Source: SZUA-368 sp028533045 (GTDB lineage Bacteria > Spirochaetota > Spirochaetia > DSM-2461). Taken from it: 64,000 nucleotides of DNA. The stretch is taken from the NCBI GenBank assembly GCA_050031985.1, contig JBNAIG010000027.1, positions 1 through 64,000 of the forward strand. The letters run 5' to 3'. Positions 41,005 through 50,411 of the stretch are shown here, piece after piece (position 1 is the first letter of the stretch; every line of letters begins with the position of its first letter). The notes under the pieces are model-generated. The model was not told the DNA's origin, searched no databases, and saw only the letters and a program-made list of their open reading frames with translations. A program made the translations under genes and the position numbers.

Positions 41005-41631
41005 ATGAAATATTTAAAGATTCTTCTATTGGGATTCATTCTATCGGCCTCCCTCTACGCCCATCCCCACCTCTTTATCTCAACAGCCTGCACTCTGGAA
41101 TTTGAAGAAGGACAGATCAAGGGACTCTGGGTTGAATTTGAGTTTGACGAATATTTTTCCAGCGAAATAAATCTAAAATATGATGCCGACGGAGACGGGA
41201 TTTACAATGAAGGAGAAACGGCAGAAGTTTACAACAACGCCTTTATCAACCTGCAGTACTACAACTACTTTACCTTTATCCGCCATGAAGAAGAAGTTAT
41301 CTATCCGGAAATAACGGAAAAATTCTCGGTCAGGTGCGAGGGAAAGGATAAAATCATCTATGACTTTTTTATCCCCCTTCCCTCCTATCCCTACAAAGAT
41401 ATCTATATAGCCCTCTACGATGCGACCTTTTTCTGTTCCTGTGAATTCCAGGAAGAGTATTTTTCTGTTACCGGTACGGGGATTCCCGAATATAGCCAGT
41501 CAAAGGCCGTTAATGACAATCTGTCTATACACTATAATCCCCAGGCCGGTACGGAGGACATAGGTACATCCCAGGACTGGTCCCTGGGCCTCCTCACCTA
41601 TATTCCCGAGGAAATACACATACAGTTCTAA
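41005..41631 (+). CDS. Second DUF1007 family periplasmic protein
   Basis: A 208-residue paralogue of the product of 39454-40119. It shares AHPH after the signal peptide, CTLEFEEGQIKGLWVEFEFD, the acidic loop DADGDGIYNEGE, ATFFCSC and the C-terminus TYIPEEIHIQF. The gene starts 12 bases after the NicO gene. The duplication may give a heterodimer or two metal specificities. Confidence 0.83.
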   Translation: MKYLKILLLGFILSASLYAHPHLFISTACTLEFEEGQIKGLWVEFEFDEYFSSEINLKYDADGDGIYNEGETAEVYNNAFINLQYYNYFTFIRHEEEVIYPEITEKFSVRCEGKDKIIYDFFIPLPSYPYKDIYIALYDATFFCSCEFQEEYFSVTGTGIPEYSQSKAVNDNLSIHYNPQAGTEDIGTSQDWSLGLLTYIPEEIHIQF

Positions 41632-41645
41632 ACTGATTCGGAGAG

Positions 41646-43484
41646 CTACTCTTCAGTCTTGAAGCTCCCCACTTCCCGGTCAATCCGCTCCAGGTTGTTC
41701 TGGTTTCGTTCACCGAGCTCCTGAATTTTCCCGGCAAAACGGGAGATTTCCAGAAGAGATTCGCGAATATTCCGAATCCCCCCATGGTTATCATCTGTCA
41801 GACGGGAGATTTCATTCACCTTCTGAACAGCCGTACCGGCCTTATCTTCCACAATACCGGAAGACTCCTTCACCGACTGAGAGGAGTGCTTAAGGTTCCC
41901 CAGGGCTTCCAGAATCTGAGAGTTTCCCGCAGAAACCTCATCAATGGCCAGGAGTATTTCCGAAATGGTATGAACCACATCCTTATTACCCTTTTCCAAA
42001 TCCCCAATAATAGCGCTTGTTTCCTGGGACTTATCCTGGGTTAACTGAATTTTATCGATAATTTCCTTGGTCGATTCGGAGATCTGTCGTGAGTTAATAC
42101 CGGTGGACTCGGCCAATTTCCGCACTTCATCGGCAACAACGGCAAATCCCTTACCCGCTTCTCCCGCATGGGCCGCCTCAATGGCGGCATTCATGGCCAG
42201 AAGATTTATCTGGGAGGAGATACCGTTAATAACATTGACCACGTCTTCAATGGTATTGATAGAGGACGCAATTTCCCGAATATCTTCCATGGTATCGTCC
42301 ATTTTGCGGGAACTCTCCACAGCCAGGGAGCTAAGCTGATTCATCTGCTCCATACGGTCATTGGTAATACGACTGATATTTCCGATGGCGGCAATCATCT
42401 CTTCAATGGAGGCGGAAGACTCTTCTACCGCAGCCGCTTCCTCCACAACCTGCTGGTTTACGGTCTCGATGGCACTGAAAATATCATTCAAGGCATGACT
42501 GGCTTCATCTCCATTACCGGAAAGGGTCTCCGAAGAACGCTCCATCTGTTCTGCTGTAGCAACAATACCATCCATGGTAGACGATATCATTTCCGAATTC
42601 GATCTTAACTCATCGCCTATGGTAGAACTCTCCCGGGAGACCTTTTTAAGTCCGGAAACAATAAGATGCAGCTTTTCCAGAAAGCGATTGAAATTCGTCG
42701 CAATATGTCCCATTTCATCGCTGGAACGGACCTTCAGCCGAAAAGTTAAATCCCCTTCGCCCGAAGCGATATCATCGAGCCCACTGGCGGTCTGCTTCAT
42801 CATTTTTATAATGCCGAGAAGGACGAACATAATAAAAGCGCCGCTTGCCAGGAGAGAAAGAATCCCCGCAACAATTAAGAGCCAAAGGTAAGCTCCCAGC
42901 TCATCAATGAGAACCGATTCATATATGGTGTACAGAACAACCCAATCATATGGTTCATAAACCTTGATATAACCGATTTTCATAACCGTTCCTTCTTCAC
43001 CCTTTCTTGCCAGGTTGTAGGAAACGCGTCCTTCTCCCACTTCAAAGAAGTATTCGGTCAAATTTTGTCCGGTAAGCTTATCATAGGCCTGGGCTATGGT
43101 CCCCAGTCTCTCTTTGGAGGGATGGCAAATATACTCATCCCCACGGGATTTAACAATAGGATAACCAATAGAGATGTCTATTCCTTCGTAGATAAGAGCA
43201 TTGAGGGAAGCCAGACCTTCCTTCCTGTAATCCTCCATAGCCCGGGATATCTCTGCGGAATCATATCCAGAGATATCCTTAAGTTCTCTCCTACGGGCTT
43301 CCTCCATCTGCTGATACTGGGAAATAAGTTTGTAGGCCGTATCGACCTGGATACTGGCACGTTTATAAAAATCATTCTCAATAGTTCCCTTGATTCTGCC
43401 AACCAGAACAGATGTCAAAACAGCGAAGATTATTAGAATGGCGATTAATACGGGAAGAAAGATCTTCCAGAGAATAGATTTCAT
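41646..43484 (-). CDS. Methyl-accepting chemotaxis protein with Cache-type sensor and HAMP
   Basis: A 612-residue receptor: N-terminal membrane helix, extracytoplasmic sensor (about 35-195, single-Cache-like with HPSKERLG and YDWVVLYTIYES), second membrane helix (about 200-228), HAMP (about 230-285) and a signalling domain with the hairpin tip INLLAMNAAIEAAHAGEAGK. It relays ligand binding to CheA/CheW. The ligand is unknown. Monocistronic. Confidence 0.93.
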   Translation of the reverse strand: MKSILWKIFLPVLIAILIIFAVLTSVLVGRIKGTIENDFYKRASIQVDTAYKLISQYQQMEEARRRELKDISGYDSAEISRAMEDYRKEGLASLNALIYEGIDISIGYPIVKSRGDEYICHPSKERLGTIAQAYDKLTGQNLTEYFFEVGEGRVSYNLARKGEEGTVMKIGYIKVYEPYDWVVLYTIYESVLIDELGAYLWLLIVAGILSLLASGAFIMFVLLGIIKMMKQTASGLDDIASGEGDLTFRLKVRSSDEMGHIATNFNRFLEKLHLIVSGLKKVSRESSTIGDELRSNSEMISSTMDGIVATAEQMERSSETLSGNGDEASHALNDIFSAIETVNQQVVEEAAAVEESSASIEEMIAAIGNISRITNDRMEQMNQLSSLAVESSRKMDDTMEDIREIASSINTIEDVVNVINGISSQINLLAMNAAIEAAHAGEAGKGFAVVADEVRKLAESTGINSRQISESTKEIIDKIQLTQDKSQETSAIIGDLEKGNKDVVHTISEILLAIDEVSAGNSQILEALGNLKHSSQSVKESSGIVEDKAGTAVQKVNEISRLTDDNHGGIRNIRESLLEISRFAGKIQELGERNQNNLERIDREVGSFKTEE

Positions 43485-43549
43485 TTTGAACTCCCGAGAT
43501 TTTTGTCTTAACTATAATTCACAGGAAAGGCATATTGCAACAAAAAAAA

Positions 43550-44209
43550 CTAACACCAGCTTTCTATAAGCTGAATTAGCTCATCGGGACAGTCTACGAT
43601 CTCTTCGGCCCCGGTCTTTTCCAACTCTTCCCGGCTTCGAAAGCCCCAGCTGCAGCCTACGGCAATGAATCCGGCATTTTTTGCGGTTTCCATATCGGTA
43701 GACGTATCGCCCATGTAGAGACATTCGGAGGGCTCTATTCCCCAATCGGAAATGATCTCCAGGGCCTGCCCGGGATGGGGTTTGTGAGGCACTCCGTCCA
43801 GCTGCCCGCTAATGTGGGTAAAGGGCCAGGAGGAAAGAAAGTATGCACAGACTTCCCGAGCCGTCTGTTCCGGCTTGTTAGTAAGGACCGCCAAGGGCAG
43901 AGATTTTTCCGTGAGAAAAGTCAGCATTTCCCCGATGCCTTCGAAAAGCCCGGTTCGGTTCCGACTGTTTTGGGAAAGGGTGATCCTGTATTCGGCCAAA
44001 ATGGTAGAGTGGTCAAAGTTATCCGGAAAATTGTCCCTGATAAACTGGGGAGCCCCATAACCCACCATGGCGGCATACTCCTTTTCACTCTTCTCCGGGA
44101 GTCCGTATTTGATCATCAGACTGTTCATAGAATCGGAAATATCACCAATCGTATCCAACAACGTACCGTCCAGGTCAAACATAACCCCACTAATTTTTTT
44201 GATTCCCAT
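43550..44209 (-). CDS. HAD-superfamily phosphatase, phosphoglycolate-phosphatase-like
   Basis: A 219-residue protein with motif I DLDGTLLDT, motif II VLTNKP near residue 110, a conserved Lys in HKPHP and motif IV YMGDTSTDME. The helical cap and spacing fit the Gph subgroup. It likely removes phosphate from small metabolites. The ribosome site is weak. Confidence 0.85.
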   Translation of the reverse strand: MGIKKISGVMFDLDGTLLDTIGDISDSMNSLMIKYGLPEKSEKEYAAMVGYGAPQFIRDNFPDNFDHSTILAEYRITLSQNSRNRTGLFEGIGEMLTFLTEKSLPLAVLTNKPEQTAREVCAYFLSSWPFTHISGQLDGVPHKPHPGQALEIISDWGIEPSECLYMGDTSTDMETAKNAGFIAVGCSWGFRSREELEKTGAEEIVDCPDELIQLIESWC

Positions 44210-44349
44210 AGGTTAAGTCATATCATATAGGCCCCGGGAAGGCTAGAGAGATTGTATTAAAAAACAAGCCTATCCCCTTTCCATAACTTGTAAAAAAGCC
44301 TATTCTATACGGCGTAGAGCCGTTCCAAGGGCTCAAAAGGAGTCAAATA

Positions 44350-45345
44350 ATGTCATTTACAGAAAGCATGAGAGCCAAAGCCAGCGAAATGGCCAAGACC
44401 CTCGTTCTTCCCGAAGGTACCGAAACAAGAACCATTCAGGCAGCCCGAATCATCCTGGATGAAAAAATAGCCCGTGAAGTAACCCTGGTTGGTAAGGTAG
44501 CCGATATTGAAGCGGCTGCGGCAACTTCCGGCACTGACCTTTCCGGCATCAAGCTGGTAGATCCGGCAGAGTCCGATAAAATGGACGCCTATGCCAATGA
44601 ATTCTACGAACTGAGAAAGCACAAGGGTGTAACTCTGGAAGACGCTAAAGCCAAGATGATGAATACCCTTAACTGGGGTGCCATGATGGTTCGTCTTGAC
44701 GACGCAGACGCCATGGTAGCCGGGGCGGAAAACTCCACCGGTAAAGTACTGGTTTCCGGTTTTACCATCATCAAAACAGCTCCCGGCGTTAAGTCCGCCT
44801 CTTCCTGTTTTGTTATGGACCTGCCCGATAAGAAGTGGGGTAACGACGGTCTCATGGTCTTCTCCGACTGTGCCACCATTCCCGATCCCACCGTAGAACA
44901 GCTGGCCGAAATTACTATTCAGTCCGCCGAATCCTTCAAGACCTACTGCGGCGGCGAGCCCCAGGTAGCTATGCTGAGCTTCTCAACCAAAGGGTCTGCC
45001 AGCCATCCCAATGTGGACAAGGTAGTTGAAGCCCTGGCCATCGTTAAGGAAAAAGCTCCCGAACTGAACGTAGACGGTGAACTCCAGCTCGACGCAGCTA
45101 TCGTTCCCGCCGTAGGAGAAAAGAAAGCTCCCGGTTCAACCGTTGCCGGTAAGGCGAACACCCTGATCTTCCCCGACCTTCAGTCCGGTAACATCGGATA
45201 CAAACTGGTACAGCGATTTGCCGGTGCCGGTGCTTACGGTCCCTTCCTTCAGGGATTCGCCAAGCCTATATCCGACCTTTCCCGAGGTTGTTCTATCGAT
45301 GATATCGTGAATACCTGTGCGGTTACTTTAACCCAGGTTAAGTAA
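44350..45345 (+). CDS. pta: Phosphate acetyltransferase
   Basis: A 331-residue Pta behind AAAAGGAG. Family segments are LVLPEGTETRTIQAA at the start, DADAMVAGAENSTGKVL, FSDCATIPDPT and PGSTVAGKANTLIFPDLQSG. It converts acetyl-CoA and phosphate to acetyl phosphate for ATP-yielding acetate formation, as expected in a fermenter. No ackA is adjacent. Its 3' end overlaps the convergent mutY by eight bases. Codons look highly biased, consistent with strong expression. Confidence 0.95.
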   Translation: MSFTESMRAKASEMAKTLVLPEGTETRTIQAARIILDEKIAREVTLVGKVADIEAAAATSGTDLSGIKLVDPAESDKMDAYANEFYELRKHKGVTLEDAKAKMMNTLNWGAMMVRLDDADAMVAGAENSTGKVLVSGFTIIKTAPGVKSASSCFVMDLPDKKWGNDGLMVFSDCATIPDPTVEQLAEITIQSAESFKTYCGGEPQVAMLSFSTKGSASHPNVDKVVEALAIVKEKAPELNVDGELQLDAAIVPAVGEKKAPGSTVAGKANTLIFPDLQSGNIGYKLVQRFAGAGAYGPFLQGFAKPISDLSRGCSIDDIVNTCAVTLTQVK

Positions 45346-46363
45346 TAAGTTCATTGATTATTTTGCGGTAAACGGCGGGAGTGGCCAGTACGGCCAGTTC
45401 TCCCGCACTTGCCCAGAAACCTTCCCCTTCCCGGTATGCTCCGGGGGGAAGGATTTCTTTCCCCTTCCCTATCCATTTCTGTATTTCCGGCTTGAGAGTT
45501 TCCTTGTATTTCGTATAGTTGTGTACTCTTTCTTTAAGAGAAGCGACCGATTCCCACCCTTCCGCGATGGTAATCTCCGCGTCTTCACGGGGAAAAGTCC
45601 AAAGTCCCCGTCCAATCCCTTCATTTCTTTGTATAATCCAATAGGACAGCCCTTTATTTCCCTCACGGGTATAAATCCGTACCCGGGAGGTTAACTCCAC
45701 CTTCTCCCGCTTCTTTTTTACCGGAATGGTGTGGGCTATATTCTGTTTGTATGCGAGGCAGTCCCCGCTTAGGGGGCAGGAGGCACAATCGGGCGTACCG
45801 GTCCTGCAGACCAGTTGCCCCAGCTGCATCAAAGCCCCGTTAAACAGTCCCGGATTTTCTGAATCGGCAATAATCCCGTCCAGCCGCTCCCGCCAGAGGC
45901 TCTCCCTTTCCTTATCCCACTCCGAATGGGCTCCCAGCCTTTGACAGATCCGTTTTACATTGGCATCGATCACAGGCCTATTTATTCCGAAGGAGATGCT
46001 TAGCAAAGCGCTGGCCGTATAGTCCCCTATACCGGGGAGTGAAACCAATTCCTTATAGTCACAGGGGAATTGCCCGCCTCTTTCTTCCTGGAGTATTTTG
46101 GCAGTTTTAAGAATATTCCGAGCTCGGGAGTAATATCCCAACCCTTCCCAATGGCGCAGGACCTCTCCCTCTTCACAGAGAGCCAGCTCCTCAAGAGTGG
46201 GAAAACGATCCATCCATCGCTTAAAGAAGGGCACAACCGCCGTAACGACAGTCTGTTGGAGCATAACCTCCGAAATCCAGACCCGATAGGGAGAGGAATC
46301 CTCCCCCCAGGGATAGGCAACACCTTCCCTCTCAAACCATTCAAGGAGAGCTCTATAGTTCAT
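45338..46363 (-). CDS. mutY: A/G-specific adenine glycosylase MutY
   Basis: A 341-residue protein with the catalytic Glu in SEVMLQQT (about 32-39), the helix-hairpin-helix LPGIGDYTASA, the catalytic Asp in PVIDANVKR and the iron-sulphur ligands C-x6-C-x2-C-x5-C (CRTGTPDCASCPLSGDC). A NUDIX-like C-terminal domain recognises 8-oxoG. It excises adenine opposite 8-oxoguanine. It follows the GltS-like gene by five bases, probably in one transcript. Confidence 0.94.
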   Translation of the reverse strand: MNYRALLEWFEREGVAYPWGEDSSPYRVWISEVMLQQTVVTAVVPFFKRWMDRFPTLEELALCEEGEVLRHWEGLGYYSRARNILKTAKILQEERGGQFPCDYKELVSLPGIGDYTASALLSISFGINRPVIDANVKRICQRLGAHSEWDKERESLWRERLDGIIADSENPGLFNGALMQLGQLVCRTGTPDCASCPLSGDCLAYKQNIAHTIPVKKKREKVELTSRVRIYTREGNKGLSYWIIQRNEGIGRGLWTFPREDAEITIAEGWESVASLKERVHNYTKYKETLKPEIQKWIGKGKEILPPGAYREGEGFWASAGELAVLATPAVYRKIINELIT

Positions 46364-46368
46364 CAGTT

Positions 46369-47805
46369 CTAGATTACTTCCGTATCCTTTCTCTTAAGCC
46401 AGATATTGGAAGGATCCTCAAAGCGACGATTCCCGGAAAGCAAAAGATAAAGAACAAAACAGAAGGCGAGATAGAGACCGTAAAGGGCAAGTACGAGCCA
46501 GGTATTCCTGAGAGATCCCTCCAGAGCTCCCTTAGCCGGTGCGTTAGCTGTAAGAATAATGGGAATGACAAAGAGAAAAACCAGTCCCGAGGCGTACATA
46601 TAGTCACGGGACGCAGGAGTTTCGAATTTAGGGTCAATAATGCGAAGCAGGGCCAATCCGGTGGGGAGTGTCCCTGTAATGGCACCATAACAGAGAACGC
46701 TTCGGTAAAAGGCGTTATCAGAAAAGATTCGGGAACTCAGCCAGATATGGGTAATGGTAGACATAACTCCGCACACAACTCCCAAAACAACAATGGGAAT
46801 CCAGAACTCACCAATAATGGCAATGGAAATAGCACCTACAGCAGCGGCTACCATATAATCCACGGCAAAACCGGAAATACGGGTCAGTCGGTCGTTATCC
46901 ACCACATATTCAATCTTCATTCCCCCCATAAAGGCCTTAACCAACATAGCCGTAAGAGCGGAAAAGATAAACATAATTCCCCAGAGATTCACGGCCAATT
47001 CATACCCCAAGGGTCCGACAAAAGAGAGCCCCCAGGTAATCACTTTAAGAAGAAGATAGGTCAGAAGATAGGTTCCCAAAACAAGAGCCAAATTAAAGGA
47101 GAGGGGATCGATAGCTTCGGGGGTTGTGATATCGTTTACATTGCTCGTATGGGGAGGTCCGGAGCGCTTCTGTACCCCGGCACGTACCTGGGCTTCGTTA
47201 ATCTTTTCGTACTTGCTCCGTTCAAGCCAGCCCTTGCGCAGACCGTAATTTACAAGAAATATCCCGCCAAAACAGGCCCATACAAACCCAAGAGCCCCAA
47301 AAGTCAGTCCCACATCACTTAAACCGGTAAATCCCATCTGCTCCCAGCCCTTACCAATGGCAAAGGCCTGTCCCGGTCCAAGAGAATATCCCAGAGTGGG
47401 AAAAAGACCGAATCCGGGAAAGAGATCGGGCATAAATGTAAAAATCATGATGAGGACCAGTCCGGTTCCCAGAAAGCACTGAAGGGCGTACTGAGTGGTC
47501 AGCGTTACGGCTGTGGCCATTACGTCGGGATTCTTTTTGGAACTTCTCTTGGGAGAAACCCGCAGAATCATGGAAATAAAAGAAATATTCAGGAAATGGA
47601 AAACGATGTTCTCCAGATTCACCGTATCGAGACCCATAGCGGGGGCCACCCAGTTGTAGTAGGGAAGCAGCAAGAAACCGGCGGTAAGATTATTGGGAAT
47701 CAGATACTTCTGAAAAAATCCCACTTTAGTACGAATTAAGGTTCCCACCAAAAGGGCCAGGGAGATAACTCCAATATCAAGAAAAATAGTCCATTCGAAT
47801 TCCAT
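46369..47805 (-). CDS. GltS-like sodium:glutamate-type symporter
   Basis: A 478-residue membrane protein with about 12 helices, behind GGAGGG. The segments NNLTAGFLLLPYYNW and SLGPGQAFAIGKGWEQMGF match the Na+/glutamate symporter superfamily in position and pattern. It is longer than E. coli GltS owing to a cytosolic loop around residues 200-240. The substrate is probably a dicarboxylate or amino acid, not proven. Confidence 0.75.
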   Translation of the reverse strand: MEFEWTIFLDIGVISLALLVGTLIRTKVGFFQKYLIPNNLTAGFLLLPYYNWVAPAMGLDTVNLENIVFHFLNISFISMILRVSPKRSSKKNPDVMATAVTLTTQYALQCFLGTGLVLIMIFTFMPDLFPGFGLFPTLGYSLGPGQAFAIGKGWEQMGFTGLSDVGLTFGALGFVWACFGGIFLVNYGLRKGWLERSKYEKINEAQVRAGVQKRSGPPHTSNVNDITTPEAIDPLSFNLALVLGTYLLTYLLLKVITWGLSFVGPLGYELAVNLWGIMFIFSALTAMLVKAFMGGMKIEYVVDNDRLTRISGFAVDYMVAAAVGAISIAIIGEFWIPIVVLGVVCGVMSTITHIWLSSRIFSDNAFYRSVLCYGAITGTLPTGLALLRIIDPKFETPASRDYMYASGLVFLFVIPIILTANAPAKGALEGSLRNTWLVLALYGLYLAFCFVLYLLLSGNRRFEDPSNIWLKRKDTEVI

Positions 47806-47911
47806 TAGAATCCCTCCTACCCTTTATTGTATAGGAAATACCCCTTGCAAAACAAGCTTTTTTTCCGCTCCTTCTTCGACCTTCATCCCCGGTTCCCACC
47901 GTAAGCCGGCC

Positions 47912-47941
47912 AAAAAAAGCCCGGCAGATGAGCTGCCGGGC
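47912..47941 (-). terminator. Intrinsic terminator after ftsH
   Basis: On the minus strand GCCCGGCAG and CTGCCGGGC form a 9-bp stem with a 5-base loop followed by seven T residues. Confidence 0.92.
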
Positions 47942-47960
47942 CATTCATTCAATTCAATTA

Positions 47961-50192
47961 CTATTCGGAAGAGTTATCATCCAACTTGGGCGCATCCCCT
48001 TCGGTCGATTCACCGGCGGCCATACGGCGGCGCAGCTCGGCCTGTTCCTTCTCTTCCCGCTCTTTTTTCTCTTTCTCGAGCCTTTCCCGCTCTTCCTGCT
48101 CCTTACGACGGGCTTCCATTCTCTCTTTAATAGCCTGATTTCTGGCCTCGCCCGACTCTTTAGCTCTATCGGAAGGCTTCAGATCCCGGGACTTTCTGCT
48201 GGCGAATTCTTCCTTACCAAGCTCATCCTCATCAATCATAGCCATAAGCTCTTCCCGCTCTATGGTCTCATCGTCCATAAGACGGGAGGTTATCTTCTCA
48301 AGAAGTTCTTTATGCTTTTCCAGCAAAGCTTTAACACGGACATAGCTTTCGGACATAATCCGGGCGATTTCCTCATCGATAAAGCGCTGGGTTTCCTCTG
48401 AGTATTCCCGGTAAGCAGAGTAGCCCCCCTGCTCCTGGCCCAGAAAACTTGATCCCCTCTTGTCCAGAGAGACATTGGCGAATCGTTCGCTCATTCCTAA
48501 ACGGGTAACCATAGCCCGGGCAATATCGGTGGCCCGCTCAATATCATTTCCCGCTCCCGTAGAAACAGTACCGTAGATAATTTCTTCCGCCGCACGGCCC
48601 CCCAGGGCCACATCAATCCGCCCCAGAAGCTCTTCCCGGGTCTGGAAGGAACGTTCCTCTTCCGGCACGGGGAGCATATAGCCCATTATACCGTAACCGC
48701 GGGGAACAATGGTAATCTTCTTGACCAGGTGCTGATCCGGCGTAAAAACATTCACAAGGGCATGACCTGTTTCATGATAGGCGGTGGTTTCCCGTTCATG
48801 GGGATTAAGAAGTTTGTTCTTCTTTTCAAGACCGATGGAGGTCTTCTCCATGGCCTCCATAAAGTCATCCTTGGAAACCTTGTCCGCCCCGCGGCGTACC
48901 GCAAGCAGGGCCGCTTCATTCACAATATTAGCCAAATCGGCCCCGGCCAGTCCGGCAGTCACCTTGGCCACATCGGCAAAATCAACGGTCTCATCAAGCT
49001 TGACCCCTTCGGCATGAATCTTGAGAATCGCTTCACGACCAATCTGATCGGGCTTATCCACCACAACCTGACGGTCAAAGCGCCCCGGTCTTAACAGGGC
49101 CGGGTCCAGAACTTCCGGACGGTTGGTAGCCGCCAGAATAATTACGCCGGTGGAGGAATCAAAACCGTCCATTTCCACAAGCAGCTGATTCAAAGTCTGT
49201 TCCCGCTCATCGTTGCTGGAAATATTGTTAGCCCGGCTCTTGCCAATGGCGTCCAATTCGTCAATAAAAATTATACAGGGAGCCTTTTCACGGGCCTGCT
49301 TAAAAAGGTCGCGCACACGGGCCGCACCGACACCGACAAACATTTCGACAAAGTCGGCACCGCTCATTCTAAAGAAGGTCACCCCTGCCTCACCGGCCAC
49401 GGCACGGGCCAATAGAGTCTTACCCGTTCCGGGAGGTCCCACTAACAGGGCTCCGCGAGGAATCTTACCACCAATTTTGGTGTACTTCTCCGCGTTCTTG
49501 AGAAAGTCCACCACCTCGACCAGTTCATCCTTCGCCTCGTCACAACCGGCCACATCGCGGAAACGGGTCTTTAAATCCTTCTCCGCCACAATGCGGTTCT
49601 GCTGATTCTGGCCAATGCCCATGAAATTGGCTCCGCCCCCCATCCGGCGCATCAAAACCCGCCAAATGATAATAAAAAAGGCGATGGGGAAAACCCAGTA
49701 CACCAGCAGTTCCAGCCAGAAGCCGGAATTTTCATGTACCGCATAATATTCAACTCCGTACTCCTCCAAAAGAGGCAAAAAGTTGGGATCGTTAATGGGC
49801 ACCGTACGAAACACCGTGCTGTTCGCACCGGTTCTGTCCGCCTGAAGTTCCCCCAGAAGGGCCAGCGGGTCCGACGTGTCCACTTCGCTCTTTTTGTAGG
49901 TATATCCCGTATAGTAGGAAGAAGTCAGCTTAACAGTCTGGATCCGACCGCTCGCAATCAGCTCCTTAAAACGGCTGTAATCGATAGTTTTGCTGTCCCC
50001 GGTTCCCATCATGAACATATTGATTATGCCCAGAACGGCCACTACCAGAAAAAAATACCAAATGGAAAAGCGGAATTTCTTCCCGCCTCCGTTCTTGTTA
50101 TTCTTATTGGGCGGCTGGAAGCGGTTTCTCCAATCCTCCGGCCCTTTTTCATTCTTGGGAAATTTTATGTCGTCCTTGTCGTCTTTAGGCAT
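47961..50192 (-). CDS. ftsH: ATP-dependent membrane protease FtsH
   Basis: About 743 residues from ATG 50192, chosen because GAGG lies six bases upstream; an ATG four codons earlier is possible. Two membrane helices flank a periplasmic domain (about 50-165). The AAA+ module has GPPGTGKT, Walker B IIFIDELDAIG and the SRH region NRPEVLDPALLRPGRFD; the zinc site is HETGH. The C-terminus is a long charged tail (about 640-743) rich in Glu/Arg/Lys, likely coiled coil. It degrades misassembled membrane proteins and regulators. Confidence 0.95.
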   Translation of the reverse strand: MPKDDKDDIKFPKNEKGPEDWRNRFQPPNKNNKNGGGKKFRFSIWYFFLVVAVLGIINMFMMGTGDSKTIDYSRFKELIASGRIQTVKLTSSYYTGYTYKKSEVDTSDPLALLGELQADRTGANSTVFRTVPINDPNFLPLLEEYGVEYYAVHENSGFWLELLVYWVFPIAFFIIIWRVLMRRMGGGANFMGIGQNQQNRIVAEKDLKTRFRDVAGCDEAKDELVEVVDFLKNAEKYTKIGGKIPRGALLVGPPGTGKTLLARAVAGEAGVTFFRMSGADFVEMFVGVGAARVRDLFKQAREKAPCIIFIDELDAIGKSRANNISSNDEREQTLNQLLVEMDGFDSSTGVIILAATNRPEVLDPALLRPGRFDRQVVVDKPDQIGREAILKIHAEGVKLDETVDFADVAKVTAGLAGADLANIVNEAALLAVRRGADKVSKDDFMEAMEKTSIGLEKKNKLLNPHERETTAYHETGHALVNVFTPDQHLVKKITIVPRGYGIMGYMLPVPEEERSFQTREELLGRIDVALGGRAAEEIIYGTVSTGAGNDIERATDIARAMVTRLGMSERFANVSLDKRGSSFLGQEQGGYSAYREYSEETQRFIDEEIARIMSESYVRVKALLEKHKELLEKITSRLMDDETIEREELMAMIDEDELGKEEFASRKSRDLKPSDRAKESGEARNQAIKERMEARRKEQEERERLEKEKKEREEKEQAELRRRMAAGESTEGDAPKLDDNSSE

Positions 50193-50224
50193 TCTTATCC
50201 TCATTTTTAGGTTACAGTGCTTAC

Positions 50225-50253
50225 AATATACGGACTAAAAGGGGAAAAGTAAA
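50225..50253 (-). promoter_or_regulatory. ftsH promoter
   Basis: On the minus strand TTTACT (50248-50253) and TATATT (50225-50230) are 17 bases apart, about 33 bases before the start codon. Confidence 0.55.
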
Positions 50254-50411
50254 GAAAGTTTACATTCTATTGAATAATGGTCAGAAATGTGATGACAGTT
50301 TACGAGAAAGTCACAATTTCCATAAAAACGGCTACTTTACTAATGACAGAGAGTCCTAACATATGATAAAAGTTATATTCCTATTACAAAATAAAATTAG
50401 GATTTAAAAAC

